This document shows, in pieces, positions 34,677 to 43,485 of a stretch of DNA of 64,000 nucleotides. Location of the stretch: contig JARGPI010000004.1 in assembly GCA_029213005.1 (NCBI GenBank), forward strand, positions 310,001-374,000, written 5' to 3'. The first letter of the stretch is position 1; each line of letters starts with the position of its first letter. Both the position numbers and the translations under genes were made by a program. This DNA is from Verrucomicrobiales bacterium (GTDB lineage: Bacteria; Verrucomicrobiota; Verrucomicrobiia; Verrucomicrobiales; DEV007). The notes under the pieces were generated by a model. The model saw nothing but the letters and a program-made list of their open reading frames with translations, did no database searches and had not been told where the DNA came from.

Positions 34677-36269
34677 GTGAGATTCCACCTTTGGCTTGGC
34701 TTTGTGATTGCGATTTTCGCAGGAGGTAGCGCTGCGATAGGGGAACCCCTTTCACTCCACGAAAGAATTGATGGGATCATAAGCACCGCAAATCTTGAAG
34801 CGAATCAGCCAGTGGCCGGTCTCGCAGATGATGCTGAGTTTTTTCGCCGCGTGAATCTCGATCTCTCGGGAGTCGTTCCAACAGCAAAGGCCGTGCAGGC
34901 ATTTCTCTCCGATAATGATCCCGGAAAACGCACCAAGATCATCGATCGCCTCCTCAGCGACTCGGATAATTACTCACGACGAATGCGGGAGGAGTTTCAT
35001 GTCCAGTTGATGGAGCGGCGGGGCGATGATAAAACCTGGGAAACCTGGTTGGAAAAATCTTTTGCGGAGAATAAACCGTGGGATCAAATGACCCGGGAAA
35101 TCATTCGCGCGGATTTTCGGGATGAACCCAACCGGGGCGCGGCTTTTTTCTACACGAAGCGGCTTCAGAAAACGGGAGCCCAACCAACGGATCACTCCGG
35201 CGTGACTCGCGATGTGGGACGCCTCTTTCTCGGGATCGATCTGCAATGCGCGGAGTGTCACAATCACCGGCTCATTGATGATTATGATCAGGTGGATTTT
35301 CAGGGACTGTTTGCGGGATTTTCGAAACTGAAACTTCTCAACGAACCCTATCCGGCCGTGGAAGAGCAACTCCTCAGCGCTAAGCAGGAGTATGCGTCTG
35401 TATTTACCGGGGTCCCGCGCGAAGTGGCTCCTAAAGTTCCCGGATTCGACGAGATCGAGTTAGCGGTTTTTACAAAAGGTGAGGAATATATTCAGCCACC
35501 GGACCGAAAAACCAAAACGCCGGGAATACCGAAGTTCAGCCCTCTCGCCGGGTTTGCCAAACTGATTCCGGAGTCTCCCAATTTCTCTAAAAATATCACA
35601 AACCGACTTTGGTATTTGATGATGGGCCGGGGGCTTGTCGAACCCCTGGATCAATTCCATAGTGAAAACCCGCCGAGTCATCCCGAGCTTTTAGATATCA
35701 TGGCACAGGAGCTCACTGCTCATCAATATGATATCAAATGGCTCATTCGGGAATTGGCACTGACTCAAACCTACCAGCGCTCCAGCAAACTTCCTGAGGG
35801 CGTCACTTCCGCACCTCCAGAGCGCTTTTCGGTAGCCGTGCAACGCCGACTTTCGGCAGAACAGCTTCTATGGAGCACCATTCGTGCGACGGGGCATACT
35901 CCCGAAGACGTCCCTCTGGAGAATATCAAAGCCGAACAAAAAGACGCCGAAGATTTTATCGGTTTGAGATCGCGGTTTGCGAGTGCGTTCGCCAACGAGC
36001 CCAAAGAGCCGGAGCGCGAATTTTCGCCATCGGTGAAGGGTGCCTTGTTTATGATGAACGACCCTGAGGTCTTAAAACTCGTCGAATCGATGAGTGATAG
36101 AGAGGTGACGGTAGAGAATCTCTACCTCCAGATTTTCTCAAGCTATCCCGACGCTGCGGAACTGGCTGAGGGGACTCAATATTTAGACAAAGCGGCAAAT
36201 CGAAAAGCCGCTTTGCGTGACTTAGCGTGGGCGATGCTGACCTCAACCGAATTTGTCGTGAATCACTGA
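34677..36269 (+). CDS. DUF1549/DUF1553 protein
   Basis: 530 residues starting at a GTG. Signal peptide with cleavage near AIG (about residue 22). DUF1549 (about 30-230) has the RVNLDLSGVVPTAKAV opening and a heme-like CAECHNHRLIDDYDQ; DUF1553 (about 270-525) has FSKNITNRLWYLMMGRGLVEPLDQF and SHPELLDIMAQEL. Most relatives carry an N-terminal cytochrome c domain that is missing here. First gene of a four-gene operon with DUF1501, WD40 and beta-helix proteins. Exact chemistry unknown, but such pairs are common in PVC polysaccharide loci. Confidence 0.85.
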   Translation: MRFHLWLGFVIAIFAGGSAAIGEPLSLHERIDGIISTANLEANQPVAGLADDAEFFRRVNLDLSGVVPTAKAVQAFLSDNDPGKRTKIIDRLLSDSDNYSRRMREEFHVQLMERRGDDKTWETWLEKSFAENKPWDQMTREIIRADFRDEPNRGAAFFYTKRLQKTGAQPTDHSGVTRDVGRLFLGIDLQCAECHNHRLIDDYDQVDFQGLFAGFSKLKLLNEPYPAVEEQLLSAKQEYASVFTGVPREVAPKVPGFDEIELAVFTKGEEYIQPPDRKTKTPGIPKFSPLAGFAKLIPESPNFSKNITNRLWYLMMGRGLVEPLDQFHSENPPSHPELLDIMAQELTAHQYDIKWLIRELALTQTYQRSSKLPEGVTSAPPERFSVAVQRRLSAEQLLWSTIRATGHTPEDVPLENIKAEQKDAEDFIGLRSRFASAFANEPKEPEREFSPSVKGALFMMNDPEVLKLVESMSDREVTVENLYLQIFSSYPDAAELAEGTQYLDKAANRKAALRDLAWAMLTSTEFVVNH

Positions 36270-36300
36270 ACCGCACCATTAAGCGACGCTGTATTTAAAT

Positions 36301-37569
36301 ATGAACCTCTGCACCCCTTCGGAACACACCTTTTCCCGGCGACAGATTCTTGGCGCGATGGGTTCGGGTGCGGCGTGCGGGCTGATGAACCCGGTGATCG
36401 CGAATGATATAGCAAAGAACAACAAGCAGGTTTTGTTTATCTGGCTGGACGGCGGGATTTCTCAATTTGAAAGCTGGGATCCAAAACCGAACACGCGATT
36501 TGGCGGACCTTTCCGAACGATTCCGACGGCACTCCCCGGAGTGCACTTTTGTGAACTTATGCAACGAACCGCAAAGATCGCAGATAAGCTTTCGATCATC
36601 CGGAACCTGGAGACTCAGGACAATTCGCACTCTGCCGGGGTTCCGCGAATACTGCGAGGTGATCCGGACAATCGCGGCGTCATTTATCCCTACTTCGGAT
36701 CCGCTGTATCAAAACTTCTCGGGCCCGGCGAGAGTGGTTTGCCGCCCTACGTGTGGATCAAACCGGGATCGGGAGGCTTTATACCGAAGAACGCCGGTTT
36801 TCTCGGCCCCAAACACGGGGCCATTGCGTTTGGCGAAGGCAAACCGCCTGAAAACTTTCTTCGTCCCGATTCGATTTCTAATGATGAAGACGAAATTCGA
36901 AATGAGCTGCGTCAACGAATCAGTGATCGCTTTTCACAACGTCGACAACCCGCCGCAAACGAAGCACAAAGCTATGTTTACGATATGGCGGGAAAGTTAA
37001 TGAAGCGTGGAGAGCTTTTTGATACTACCAAATTTCTACCTAAAGATCTCGACCGCTACGGGAGAACTCAAATAGGTGAGCATATGTTAGTCGCGCGAAA
37101 CATGCTTGAAGCAGGGGTTCGATTTGTCCAGGTGACCAACTACGGATGGGACTCGCATGGTGACCACTTCAATGCCTCGGCTTCGCTGATCCCCAAGTTT
37201 GATGCGGCCTTTGCCTCTATCATCGAAGATCTCGACGAACGTGGCATGCTCGACAGTACGCTGGTCATCGCGATGAGTGAATTTGGTCGGACACCGCGAA
37301 TCAACGGACATCACGGTCGCGATCACTATCCGGAGGCGTGGTCGATGGTTATGGCAGGCACCGGTTTAAAATCGGGCGCAGTGATCGGCGCAACCGATGC
37401 GGAGGGCGTCTTTATTGATGCGCCTCACAGCTATGACATCGGTGCCGTATTTCATACCTGGTATCACGCACTGGGAATCGATTCCGTTAACGAAGAATTC
37501 TACAATGCGGATCAGCCCTTACCCATAGCCCATCACGAGATGCAACCGATCCGGGAGGTGCTGGCATGA
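36301..37569 (+). CDS. DUF1501 protein
   Basis: 422 residues. TFSRRQILGAMGSG is a Tat-like export signal. VLFIWLDGGISQFESWDPKP opens the sulfatase/alkaline-phosphatase-like fold of DUF1501, and MSEFGRTPRINGHHGRDHYPEA carries the metal-ligand-like residues at the far side. Almost always paired with DUF1549/1553 proteins, as here (31-bp gap). It lacks the sulfatase Cys motif. Overlaps the WD40 gene by 4 bp (ATGA). Confidence 0.88.
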   Translation: MNLCTPSEHTFSRRQILGAMGSGAACGLMNPVIANDIAKNNKQVLFIWLDGGISQFESWDPKPNTRFGGPFRTIPTALPGVHFCELMQRTAKIADKLSIIRNLETQDNSHSAGVPRILRGDPDNRGVIYPYFGSAVSKLLGPGESGLPPYVWIKPGSGGFIPKNAGFLGPKHGAIAFGEGKPPENFLRPDSISNDEDEIRNELRQRISDRFSQRRQPAANEAQSYVYDMAGKLMKRGELFDTTKFLPKDLDRYGRTQIGEHMLVARNMLEAGVRFVQVTNYGWDSHGDHFNASASLIPKFDAAFASIIEDLDERGMLDSTLVIAMSEFGRTPRINGHHGRDHYPEAWSMVMAGTGLKSGAVIGATDAEGVFIDAPHSYDIGAVFHTWYHALGIDSVNEEFYNADQPLPIAHHEMQPIREVLA

Positions 37570-38648
37570 GCGGAAATTTCGAACTCAAACCGGTGGGAAC
37601 GATCACACCGGAGTGTGCGCTGACCACGGTGCGCTACTCACCATGTGGGCGACTCATTGCGGGCACCGGCTTTGATCAGGCGATCCATCGATGGAACCTC
37701 GCTGCGATGGAAAACCCCGGCGACCCGAAAACCTTCTCGGCTCCGAATATGGAAAACGTCAGCGGTCACAACGGTTTTGCTTCCGCTCTCGAATTTCATC
37801 CCAAATGCTTCGTTGCCTACTCCGCCGATTCCTGGGGCCAATTGAGAGCCTGGCCTTACCTAGCAGCAACACCCGAACCGATCTGGGTGCTGCCGGAGGC
37901 GCACGACGGTTGGATTCGTGATATCGCGATAGGTGACGAAGGCGACTGGATTGCCACCTGCGGACGCGACGGGATGTGCCGCATTTTCTCGACCATCGAA
38001 GGCGGGGTGCTTGGGGAATATATGATCCACGATCGCGAGGATGTGTTTGCGATCACGGTTCATCCATCCGGTAAATGGGCGGTGAGCGGCGATGCCAAAG
38101 GTCGGATTCTGCAATGGGAAGTCCGAACCGGCAAAGTGATCCGGGAATTTGACGGCTCCGGTTTTTATGAGATGCATCGCATGCAGGATTTGCCGGGACT
38201 ACGGAAACTCTATTTTGATTCCGATGGGAAAACCCTCATCGCCTGTGGCTCCCTGCCCGTGACCGGCGGATTTTTCTCCGGTCGGGCCCACGTTCGGCTA
38301 TTTGATTTCGAGAGCGGAAAAATTAGACACTCGGTAGCACTCGGCGATGAAGGAAAGGATGTGTTTGCCCATGATGTCGCTCTCCATCCCGATGGATACC
38401 TGATCGCCTGCACAACGGGTCAAAGCGGGACCGGAAATTTGATTTTGCATCGCCCCGGTGACGAAAAGCCGATCTATCAGTCAAACCGTGGCACGATCAA
38501 TTGCCACGGGCTCGCCCTATCACCGGGGAAAAATCAGATTGCCGTCGCCGCCACCAATCGCGGCTCTAATGCGAACGGTCGCAAGCTGGATAAAGAAGGG
38601 AATTACCCTAACAACCATTCCCCCATTTTTCTTTTCGATCTGACCTAA
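37566..38648 (+). CDS. WD40 repeat protein
   Basis: 360 residues with WD40-like repeats (LTTVRYSPCGRLIAGTGFD, GWIRDIAIGDEGDWIATCG, DVFAITVHPSGKWAVSGDA, LHPDGYLIACTTG), forming one beta-propeller. No signal peptide is obvious, so it may be cytoplasmic or exported in complex with the Tat-type DUF1501 partner. The ATGA overlap with the DUF1501 gene argues that they act together; a scaffold role is inferred. Confidence 0.8.
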   Translation: MSGNFELKPVGTITPECALTTVRYSPCGRLIAGTGFDQAIHRWNLAAMENPGDPKTFSAPNMENVSGHNGFASALEFHPKCFVAYSADSWGQLRAWPYLAATPEPIWVLPEAHDGWIRDIAIGDEGDWIATCGRDGMCRIFSTIEGGVLGEYMIHDREDVFAITVHPSGKWAVSGDAKGRILQWEVRTGKVIREFDGSGFYEMHRMQDLPGLRKLYFDSDGKTLIACGSLPVTGGFFSGRAHVRLFDFESGKIRHSVALGDEGKDVFAHDVALHPDGYLIACTTGQSGTGNLILHRPGDEKPIYQSNRGTINCHGLALSPGKNQIAVAATNRGSNANGRKLDKEGNYPNNHSPIFLFDLT

Positions 38649-38655
38649 CTGAATC

Positions 38656-39840
38656 ATGACGGAGCGGCTCGAAATACCTATTAACAAAGCGGCGGCCCTC
38701 GCTTTCGTGATGGCTTTTCTACTTCCGGCTGATGGAGGAGAGATTCGTGTTAACGATACCGCCGGGTTAAGACAGGCTGTGAACGAAGCGCAGCCGGGCA
38801 CAACGATACTGGTCGAGGCGGGAAAATATGGGAGTGGTTTTCACTTTCAAAATATTCAGGGAACAAAGGCCGAACCTATTGTCATAAAGGGAGCCGATGG
38901 AGCCAGCCCACCATTGTTTTCCGGTGGCAAGGAGGCGATACACCTCTCGGACTGCAATCATCTCGTGCTCAGGGATCTGAAAGTGTCAAAGTGCACTGCG
39001 AACGGTATCAATTGCGACGACGGCGGCACTTTTGAGACCCCGTCGGAAGGCATGGTTTTCGATACTATCACGATTGAGGACATCGGACCTGAAGGCAATT
39101 ATGACGGGCTAAAACTGTCGGGACTGAAAAACTTCTCCATCAGAAATTGCACCTTCAGTGGGTGGGGCGGCGCCGGGATCGATATGGTGGGATGCCGTGA
39201 AGGAGTGATCGAGGATTGCCATTTCATCGGGAAAGATGGCTTTACGCAGACCACCGGTATTCAGGCAAAAGGCGGGACAGAAAACATCAGGATCGCAGGA
39301 AATTTCTTCCATGAAGCCGGTGCGCGGGGGATCAACCTCGGCGGGAGCACTGGAAATCAGTTTTTTCGGCCCGGGCTCCGCAACTTCGAAGCGAGGGATC
39401 TCGTCGTCATCGGTAATCGTTTTGTGGGAAGTGATGCTGCTGTCGCTTTTGTTACCAGTGTCGGTTGTGTGGTTCGCCAAAATACCATTGTATACCCGCG
39501 GAAATGGATCTTCCGGATTCTACAGGAAAAGCCGCTCGACGAATTCCAGTCATGTCGCGATGGAGTCTTCGCGGAGAATTTGATCGTTTACGACAAGCGG
39601 GTGCGGACGTTCGTCAATGTAGGCAAAGATACAAAGCCGGAAACCTTTTCGATCCGCGGCAATGCGTGGTTCTGTAGTGACGCGGAGCGACGGCCAGCCC
39701 TCCCGGTTGAAGAAACCGGCGGCATCTATCAAATCCATCCGATGTTGGAGGGTGTAGGCACGACGGAAATGACAATGGGTTCGAAGGACCCGATCCTGAA
39801 GTCAGTCGGGGCACGTGCCTATCATGCTAAGGGCAGGTGA
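38656..39840 (+). CDS. Right-handed parallel beta-helix protein, polysaccharide-lyase-like
   Basis: 394 residues. A hydrophobic N-terminal stretch (ALAFVMAFLLPADG) is a signal peptide. VNDTAGLRQAVNEAQPGTTI and LVEAGKY are the typical start of pectate-lyase/chondroitinase-B-like folds, followed by repeating coils (IHLSDCNHLVLRDLKVSKC, GLKLSGLKNFSIRNCTF). No catalytic residues can be assigned. Last gene of the DUF1549-DUF1501-WD40 operon (7-bp gap). It probably binds or cleaves an acidic polysaccharide in the envelope. Confidence 0.75.
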   Translation: MTERLEIPINKAAALAFVMAFLLPADGGEIRVNDTAGLRQAVNEAQPGTTILVEAGKYGSGFHFQNIQGTKAEPIVIKGADGASPPLFSGGKEAIHLSDCNHLVLRDLKVSKCTANGINCDDGGTFETPSEGMVFDTITIEDIGPEGNYDGLKLSGLKNFSIRNCTFSGWGGAGIDMVGCREGVIEDCHFIGKDGFTQTTGIQAKGGTENIRIAGNFFHEAGARGINLGGSTGNQFFRPGLRNFEARDLVVIGNRFVGSDAAVAFVTSVGCVVRQNTIVYPRKWIFRILQEKPLDEFQSCRDGVFAENLIVYDKRVRTFVNVGKDTKPETFSIRGNAWFCSDAERRPALPVEETGGIYQIHPMLEGVGTTEMTMGSKDPILKSVGARAYHAKGR

Positions 39841-39863
39841 AATTACCGCCTGGGAAAGTCGAA

Positions 39864-40093
39864 GTTCCGGCGTCCCTTCAGGACGCATTTCTATACCAAC
39901 CTACTTCCCGGATTGAAATCCGGGGCTATTATAGATGATGCCTTCAGCATCCGGATCTGAGCCTGCCCATTCGGAGCGGAAATGCTGAAGCTTGCAACAA
40001 ATTTCCCTTCCTCCAGGAAACGATGCTGAAGGCATCTCACAGAACGGACCCGGATTTTGCCAAACGAAACATGCAGGGGCCTGTAGGGACACC
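39864..40093. repeat. Paired inverted-repeat element, copy A
   Basis: Arm 1 (39864-39953) contains GTTCCGGCGTCCCTTCAGGA, CCGGATTGAAATCCGG and GATGCCTTCAGCATC. Arm 2 (40022-40093) contains the reverse complement GATGCTGAAGGCATC, a CCCGGATTTT segment and CTGTAGGGACACC. The same two arms recur at 49057-49661. The 366-bp gap between the beta-helix and sulfatase genes is otherwise empty. Confidence 0.85.
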
Positions 40094-40206
40094 AAAAGAT
40101 CGTAAAAAGAAAGATTCCCGCCCCGCTCAATATTAAGCGGACCGGGATGGCCCTTCCTCACGGAACAGGCCGACTTTGCAGTTAAACTGCATTGGTGGGA
40201 ATTACC

Positions 40207-43056
40207 TTACTGATCCGTTGCCTTTCCGTTCAAACGCGCACAACCGACCGCTTCGGAGCGCAGACTGGCCGCTAGATTTCCGATAAGCGCGGAGTATTCT
40301 GGATCTCCTGCGACACTCACTGTTTCCTGATGATCCTTTTCGTAGTCAAACAAATCTGTTGCTACCGTTTTGCCAAATTTGTTGACCCATTCTATATATC
40401 GATATCGCTCGGTCCGGTAGGAATACCCGAAGGCTCCTTTTCGGGAAAATAAAGTCAGTGCGCCTTCGCGAACGCCATCCTTCGATCCGTTCCAGACAGG
40501 CACCAGACTGCGTCCGTGAATGTCGCCGGGAACCGGCAGCCCGACCAACTCACAGAGCGTGGGGAAAACATCAGTAAATTCAGCCGGCGCTTGAGTCGTG
40601 ATACCGGACTTCATTCCCGGAGCGGAGAATATCAGCGGGCTGCGGGTGGCGTCTTCGAGAGGTGAATGTTTACCCCACATGTTGTGATCGCTAAGATGGA
40701 AACCGTGGTCGCCCCATAACACAATAGCTGTATTTTCCCGCAGCCCAAGTGAGTCCAGCTCGCCGATCAACCGCCCAACCAGAGCATCGATAAAACTGAC
40801 GCAGGCGTAGTAGCCGTGGAGGCATTCGAGTTGTAGTTCTTCCGGGATCGGACCGCTCTTAGGTATTCCTCCGTAGCTTCTCAATTCCTCGCTATCATGC
40901 AAGCAATAGCCACTGCCGTTTTCTATACCACCTCTATGCGCGGCGAGTTTGAGTTCTTCCCGATTATATAGATCCCAATATTTCTTTGGCGCGGCAAATG
41001 CGAGGTGCGGCTTTTTGAATCCGACTCCGAGAAAAAACGGATCACCCTTTTGGGCGAGTTTTTTCATCAGCCCGATCCCCTGCTCCGCAATTTGGCCGTC
41101 AGTCAGCGAACTGTCGGGGACATCAGGAGCCCGGGCGGCGCGGTCTTTTCCATCCGGTTCGGCAACACGGTCGTGTTCGATCTGCGCAAAAGGTTCCGAC
41201 CACGATGGTGCGTCGTTCAATTTTTTGTCATCGACACAGCGGGAATCATATATTTTGCCGACTCCGGTAGTGATGTAGCCCTGCTGTTTGAAATACTGCG
41301 GTATGGTAAGCACATTGGGATTTTTCGCCCGCATATCGGTCTTCAAATCCATAACACCGACGGCTTCGGGACGGAGGGAAGTCATCAAACTGGCTCGGCT
41401 GGGCCCACACACCGGCCACTGGCAATGGGCATTGGCAAAGACGATTCCGCTGCGGGCGAGGGCATCGATATTCGGGGAAATCGCAACCTGATCGCCATAG
41501 CAACCCAGCGCGGGTTTCAGGTCGTCGACGGCGATAAACAGAACGTTTTGTTTCGGCTTTCCGGAATCAACCGACATAGCTCCGGCGGTGACCGGTTTGG
41601 TGATTTCTTTATTTTTCCAATCCTGCCGGAGATCGGGAGCCCCTGCTTTGGTTAAATCGCGCACCAGTGCGGCAGCCATCCGCTCAATCCGGTCCGGCTT
41701 TTCGGCGGCGATGTCATTTTGCTCGTAGGGATCGGCGTCCAGATCGTAAAGCTGATAAGCGACCTCGGGAAAGTAGGTTTTTACCAGTTTGAAATTCTTC
41801 TTTCGGAGAACCGACATCGCCTGATCGCCGGTCTGGGTGGGTCGCGGTAGAGGGTGATGCCATAGATAGTGATCACGCTCTTCCATAGCTTTGCCATCGA
41901 GAAGCGCCGGAGCGAGACTGACCCCGTCGACATGATGCTCGGGAAACGACTCCACACCCGCAATATCTAACAAAGTCGGCATAATATCGGTGCCGATAGC
42001 CCACGCATCCGACTGCGACGCTACCGGAATTTTCTGCGGCCATGAAACGAGAAACGGAACCCGCAGGCCGCCATCGTAGAGATGACCTTTACCCGCCCGA
42101 TACGGAAGGTTGGAAGTTGCCAACTCCCGCTTGCTTTGCGGAGCGCGATTCGATAAGCCACCGTGATCGGAGGTGAAAAGCAGAATCGTGTTATCCGCGA
42201 TTTTGAGTTCATCAAGCAAATCGAGGATGCGGCCCAAAGAGTCATCCGTGGTCTTCACCATCGAAGCGTAAACGGGATGATCCCGCCGCGATTTGCTGCT
42301 GCCATCGGCGGGGATTACACCGTCGTCCCCCTTTGCAGCAGGGAGCGAAGGTACCTTTTCCTCAAAGTGAGCTATCTCCTCCGGCTTCCCCTGAATCGGT
42401 GTGTGCACGGCAAAATGGGAGAGAAAGGCGAAGAAAGGTTTATCCTTGTTCCCGACCCGCTCCCGGATCCAGCTTTCCGTTTCGCTAGTGAGCCGGTCGG
42501 TTACGTTTTCTCCCGGCTCGCCTTTTTCCAGCCCGAGGATAGGGCCCTCTTTCCCGGTTTTACCGGTTCGTGGATCGACGTGAAACGGAAAAAAGTGACT
42601 CGCCACCGCCCCGGCGTGACAACCGCCGATATTGTGATCGTAGCCGCGACCGGAAGGAAATTCCTCCGGCGTTTTCCCGAGGTGCCATTTGCCGAAAAAG
42701 CCGGTCGCATAGCCGCCTTTCTGAAAGGCCTCGCAAATGGTTGGGTGCGGCGCCATCGCCTTGCCGGTATTACCGGTCTGGGCCGCATCGCGATAGGGAG
42801 AACGACCGGTTTGGATAGCGAAACGCGACTCGACACAACGCGGATGAGCACAGTAGCCGTTTCGAAACATCATCCCCCGGGCGGCGAGACGCTCCAGATT
42901 CGGCGTCTCGTAGAATGACTCATCAGCCCCCGGCAGGGAGGTGTCCATCACACCCATATCATCGACGAGGAACACGATGACATTCGGTTTTTCGTCAGCA
43001 ATTGCACTTACTACGAGAAGCGAGCAAACAAAGACAGCGAGTTTTGAGAAATTCAT
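40207..43056 (-). CDS. Tandem sulfatase fusion (arylsulfatase-like + iduronate-2-sulfatase-like)
   Basis: About 949 residues from the ATG at 43056. One signal peptide (cleavage near AIA, residue 21) is followed by two complete sulfatase domains. Domain 1 (about 24-470): FLVDDMGVMD metal ligands, FFGKWHLG, FTSDHGG; its formylglycine motif reads CVESR (C75) with Glu where Pro/Ala is usual. Domain 2 (about 500-945): FIAVDDLKPALGCYG, canonical CGPSRASL (C551), GKIYD and LWGDHGFHLSDH, close to iduronate-2-sulfatase types. Each would remove a sulfate ester from a polysaccharide outside the cytoplasm. Domain 1 may not mature if the maturase needs CxP/AxR. The 5' region is followed by repeat DNA. Confidence 0.87.
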   Translation of the reverse strand: MNFSKLAVFVCSLLVVSAIADEKPNVIVFLVDDMGVMDTSLPGADESFYETPNLERLAARGMMFRNGYCAHPRCVESRFAIQTGRSPYRDAAQTGNTGKAMAPHPTICEAFQKGGYATGFFGKWHLGKTPEEFPSGRGYDHNIGGCHAGAVASHFFPFHVDPRTGKTGKEGPILGLEKGEPGENVTDRLTSETESWIRERVGNKDKPFFAFLSHFAVHTPIQGKPEEIAHFEEKVPSLPAAKGDDGVIPADGSSKSRRDHPVYASMVKTTDDSLGRILDLLDELKIADNTILLFTSDHGGLSNRAPQSKRELATSNLPYRAGKGHLYDGGLRVPFLVSWPQKIPVASQSDAWAIGTDIMPTLLDIAGVESFPEHHVDGVSLAPALLDGKAMEERDHYLWHHPLPRPTQTGDQAMSVLRKKNFKLVKTYFPEVAYQLYDLDADPYEQNDIAAEKPDRIERMAAALVRDLTKAGAPDLRQDWKNKEITKPVTAGAMSVDSGKPKQNVLFIAVDDLKPALGCYGDQVAISPNIDALARSGIVFANAHCQWPVCGPSRASLMTSLRPEAVGVMDLKTDMRAKNPNVLTIPQYFKQQGYITTGVGKIYDSRCVDDKKLNDAPSWSEPFAQIEHDRVAEPDGKDRAARAPDVPDSSLTDGQIAEQGIGLMKKLAQKGDPFFLGVGFKKPHLAFAAPKKYWDLYNREELKLAAHRGGIENGSGYCLHDSEELRSYGGIPKSGPIPEELQLECLHGYYACVSFIDALVGRLIGELDSLGLRENTAIVLWGDHGFHLSDHNMWGKHSPLEDATRSPLIFSAPGMKSGITTQAPAEFTDVFPTLCELVGLPVPGDIHGRSLVPVWNGSKDGVREGALTLFSRKGAFGYSYRTERYRYIEWVNKFGKTVATDLFDYEKDHQETVSVAGDPEYSALIGNLAASLRSEAVGCARLNGKATDQ

Positions 43057-43165
43057 CACTCTAATACCGTCGCGCGGGAAACGGTTTGCCGGTTTTTGTG
43101 AAAATAAATTTAGGAGGGTGCAGACTGTCCCTTGGAATCTCGCTAAGTTTTTCGGTTTCAGTCGC

Positions 43166-43384
43166 TATACGGCAACGCCGCTACGCAACACAGCCCCGGG
43201 TTGACCGAAGCGAAGCTGAGTGTCTACCCGGGGATTTTATCGTGCTAAAAACTGATCGCTGAAAGTGATCTGAAAGATTTCGCAACGCCTTCAGCGTAGG
43301 GAAACTCCTGGTATGCAAACCCCATGGTAGCCTCCGTTTCACTACGGCAACCATGGGCTGTGTTTCATAACGGCTTTGCCGTAT
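43166..43384. repeat. 219-bp inverted-repeat element
   Basis: Arm 1 from 43166 (ATACGGCAACGCCG ... AACACAGCCC) and arm 2 ending at 43384 (GGGCTGTGTTTCATAACGGC) are inverted copies with several mismatches. Inside are two nested hairpins, one around CCCCGGGT/ACCCGGGG (43195-43234) and one around CCATGGT/ACCATGG (43322-43356). The 426-bp gap carries no gene. Similar in size and plan to the element at 28262. Confidence 0.7.
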
Positions 43385-43433
43385 TTTGAATTCACAGCCA
43401 CGGGATCCCCGCAAATCTTAGCGGCATTCGACT

Positions 43434-43466
43434 GTACCCTGTACAATCCGAAACTGTACCCTGTAC
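43434..43466. repeat. 22-bp-period GTAC palindrome array, two units
   Basis: GTACCCTGTAC at 43434-43444 and again at 43456-43466, exactly 22 bp apart. It lies just past the 3' end of the FecR gene and about 375 bp upstream of the sulfatase fusion start. Same unit as at 9144 and 54903. Confidence 0.88.
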
Positions 43467-43485
43467 AGTCCTGACAAGGATCGGT

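Noticed and set aside
43434..43466. GTAC palindromes as a simple rho-independent terminator of the FecR gene
   Set aside because: The same array occurs inside a gene and before another gene, with fixed 22-bp spacing and no T-tract.
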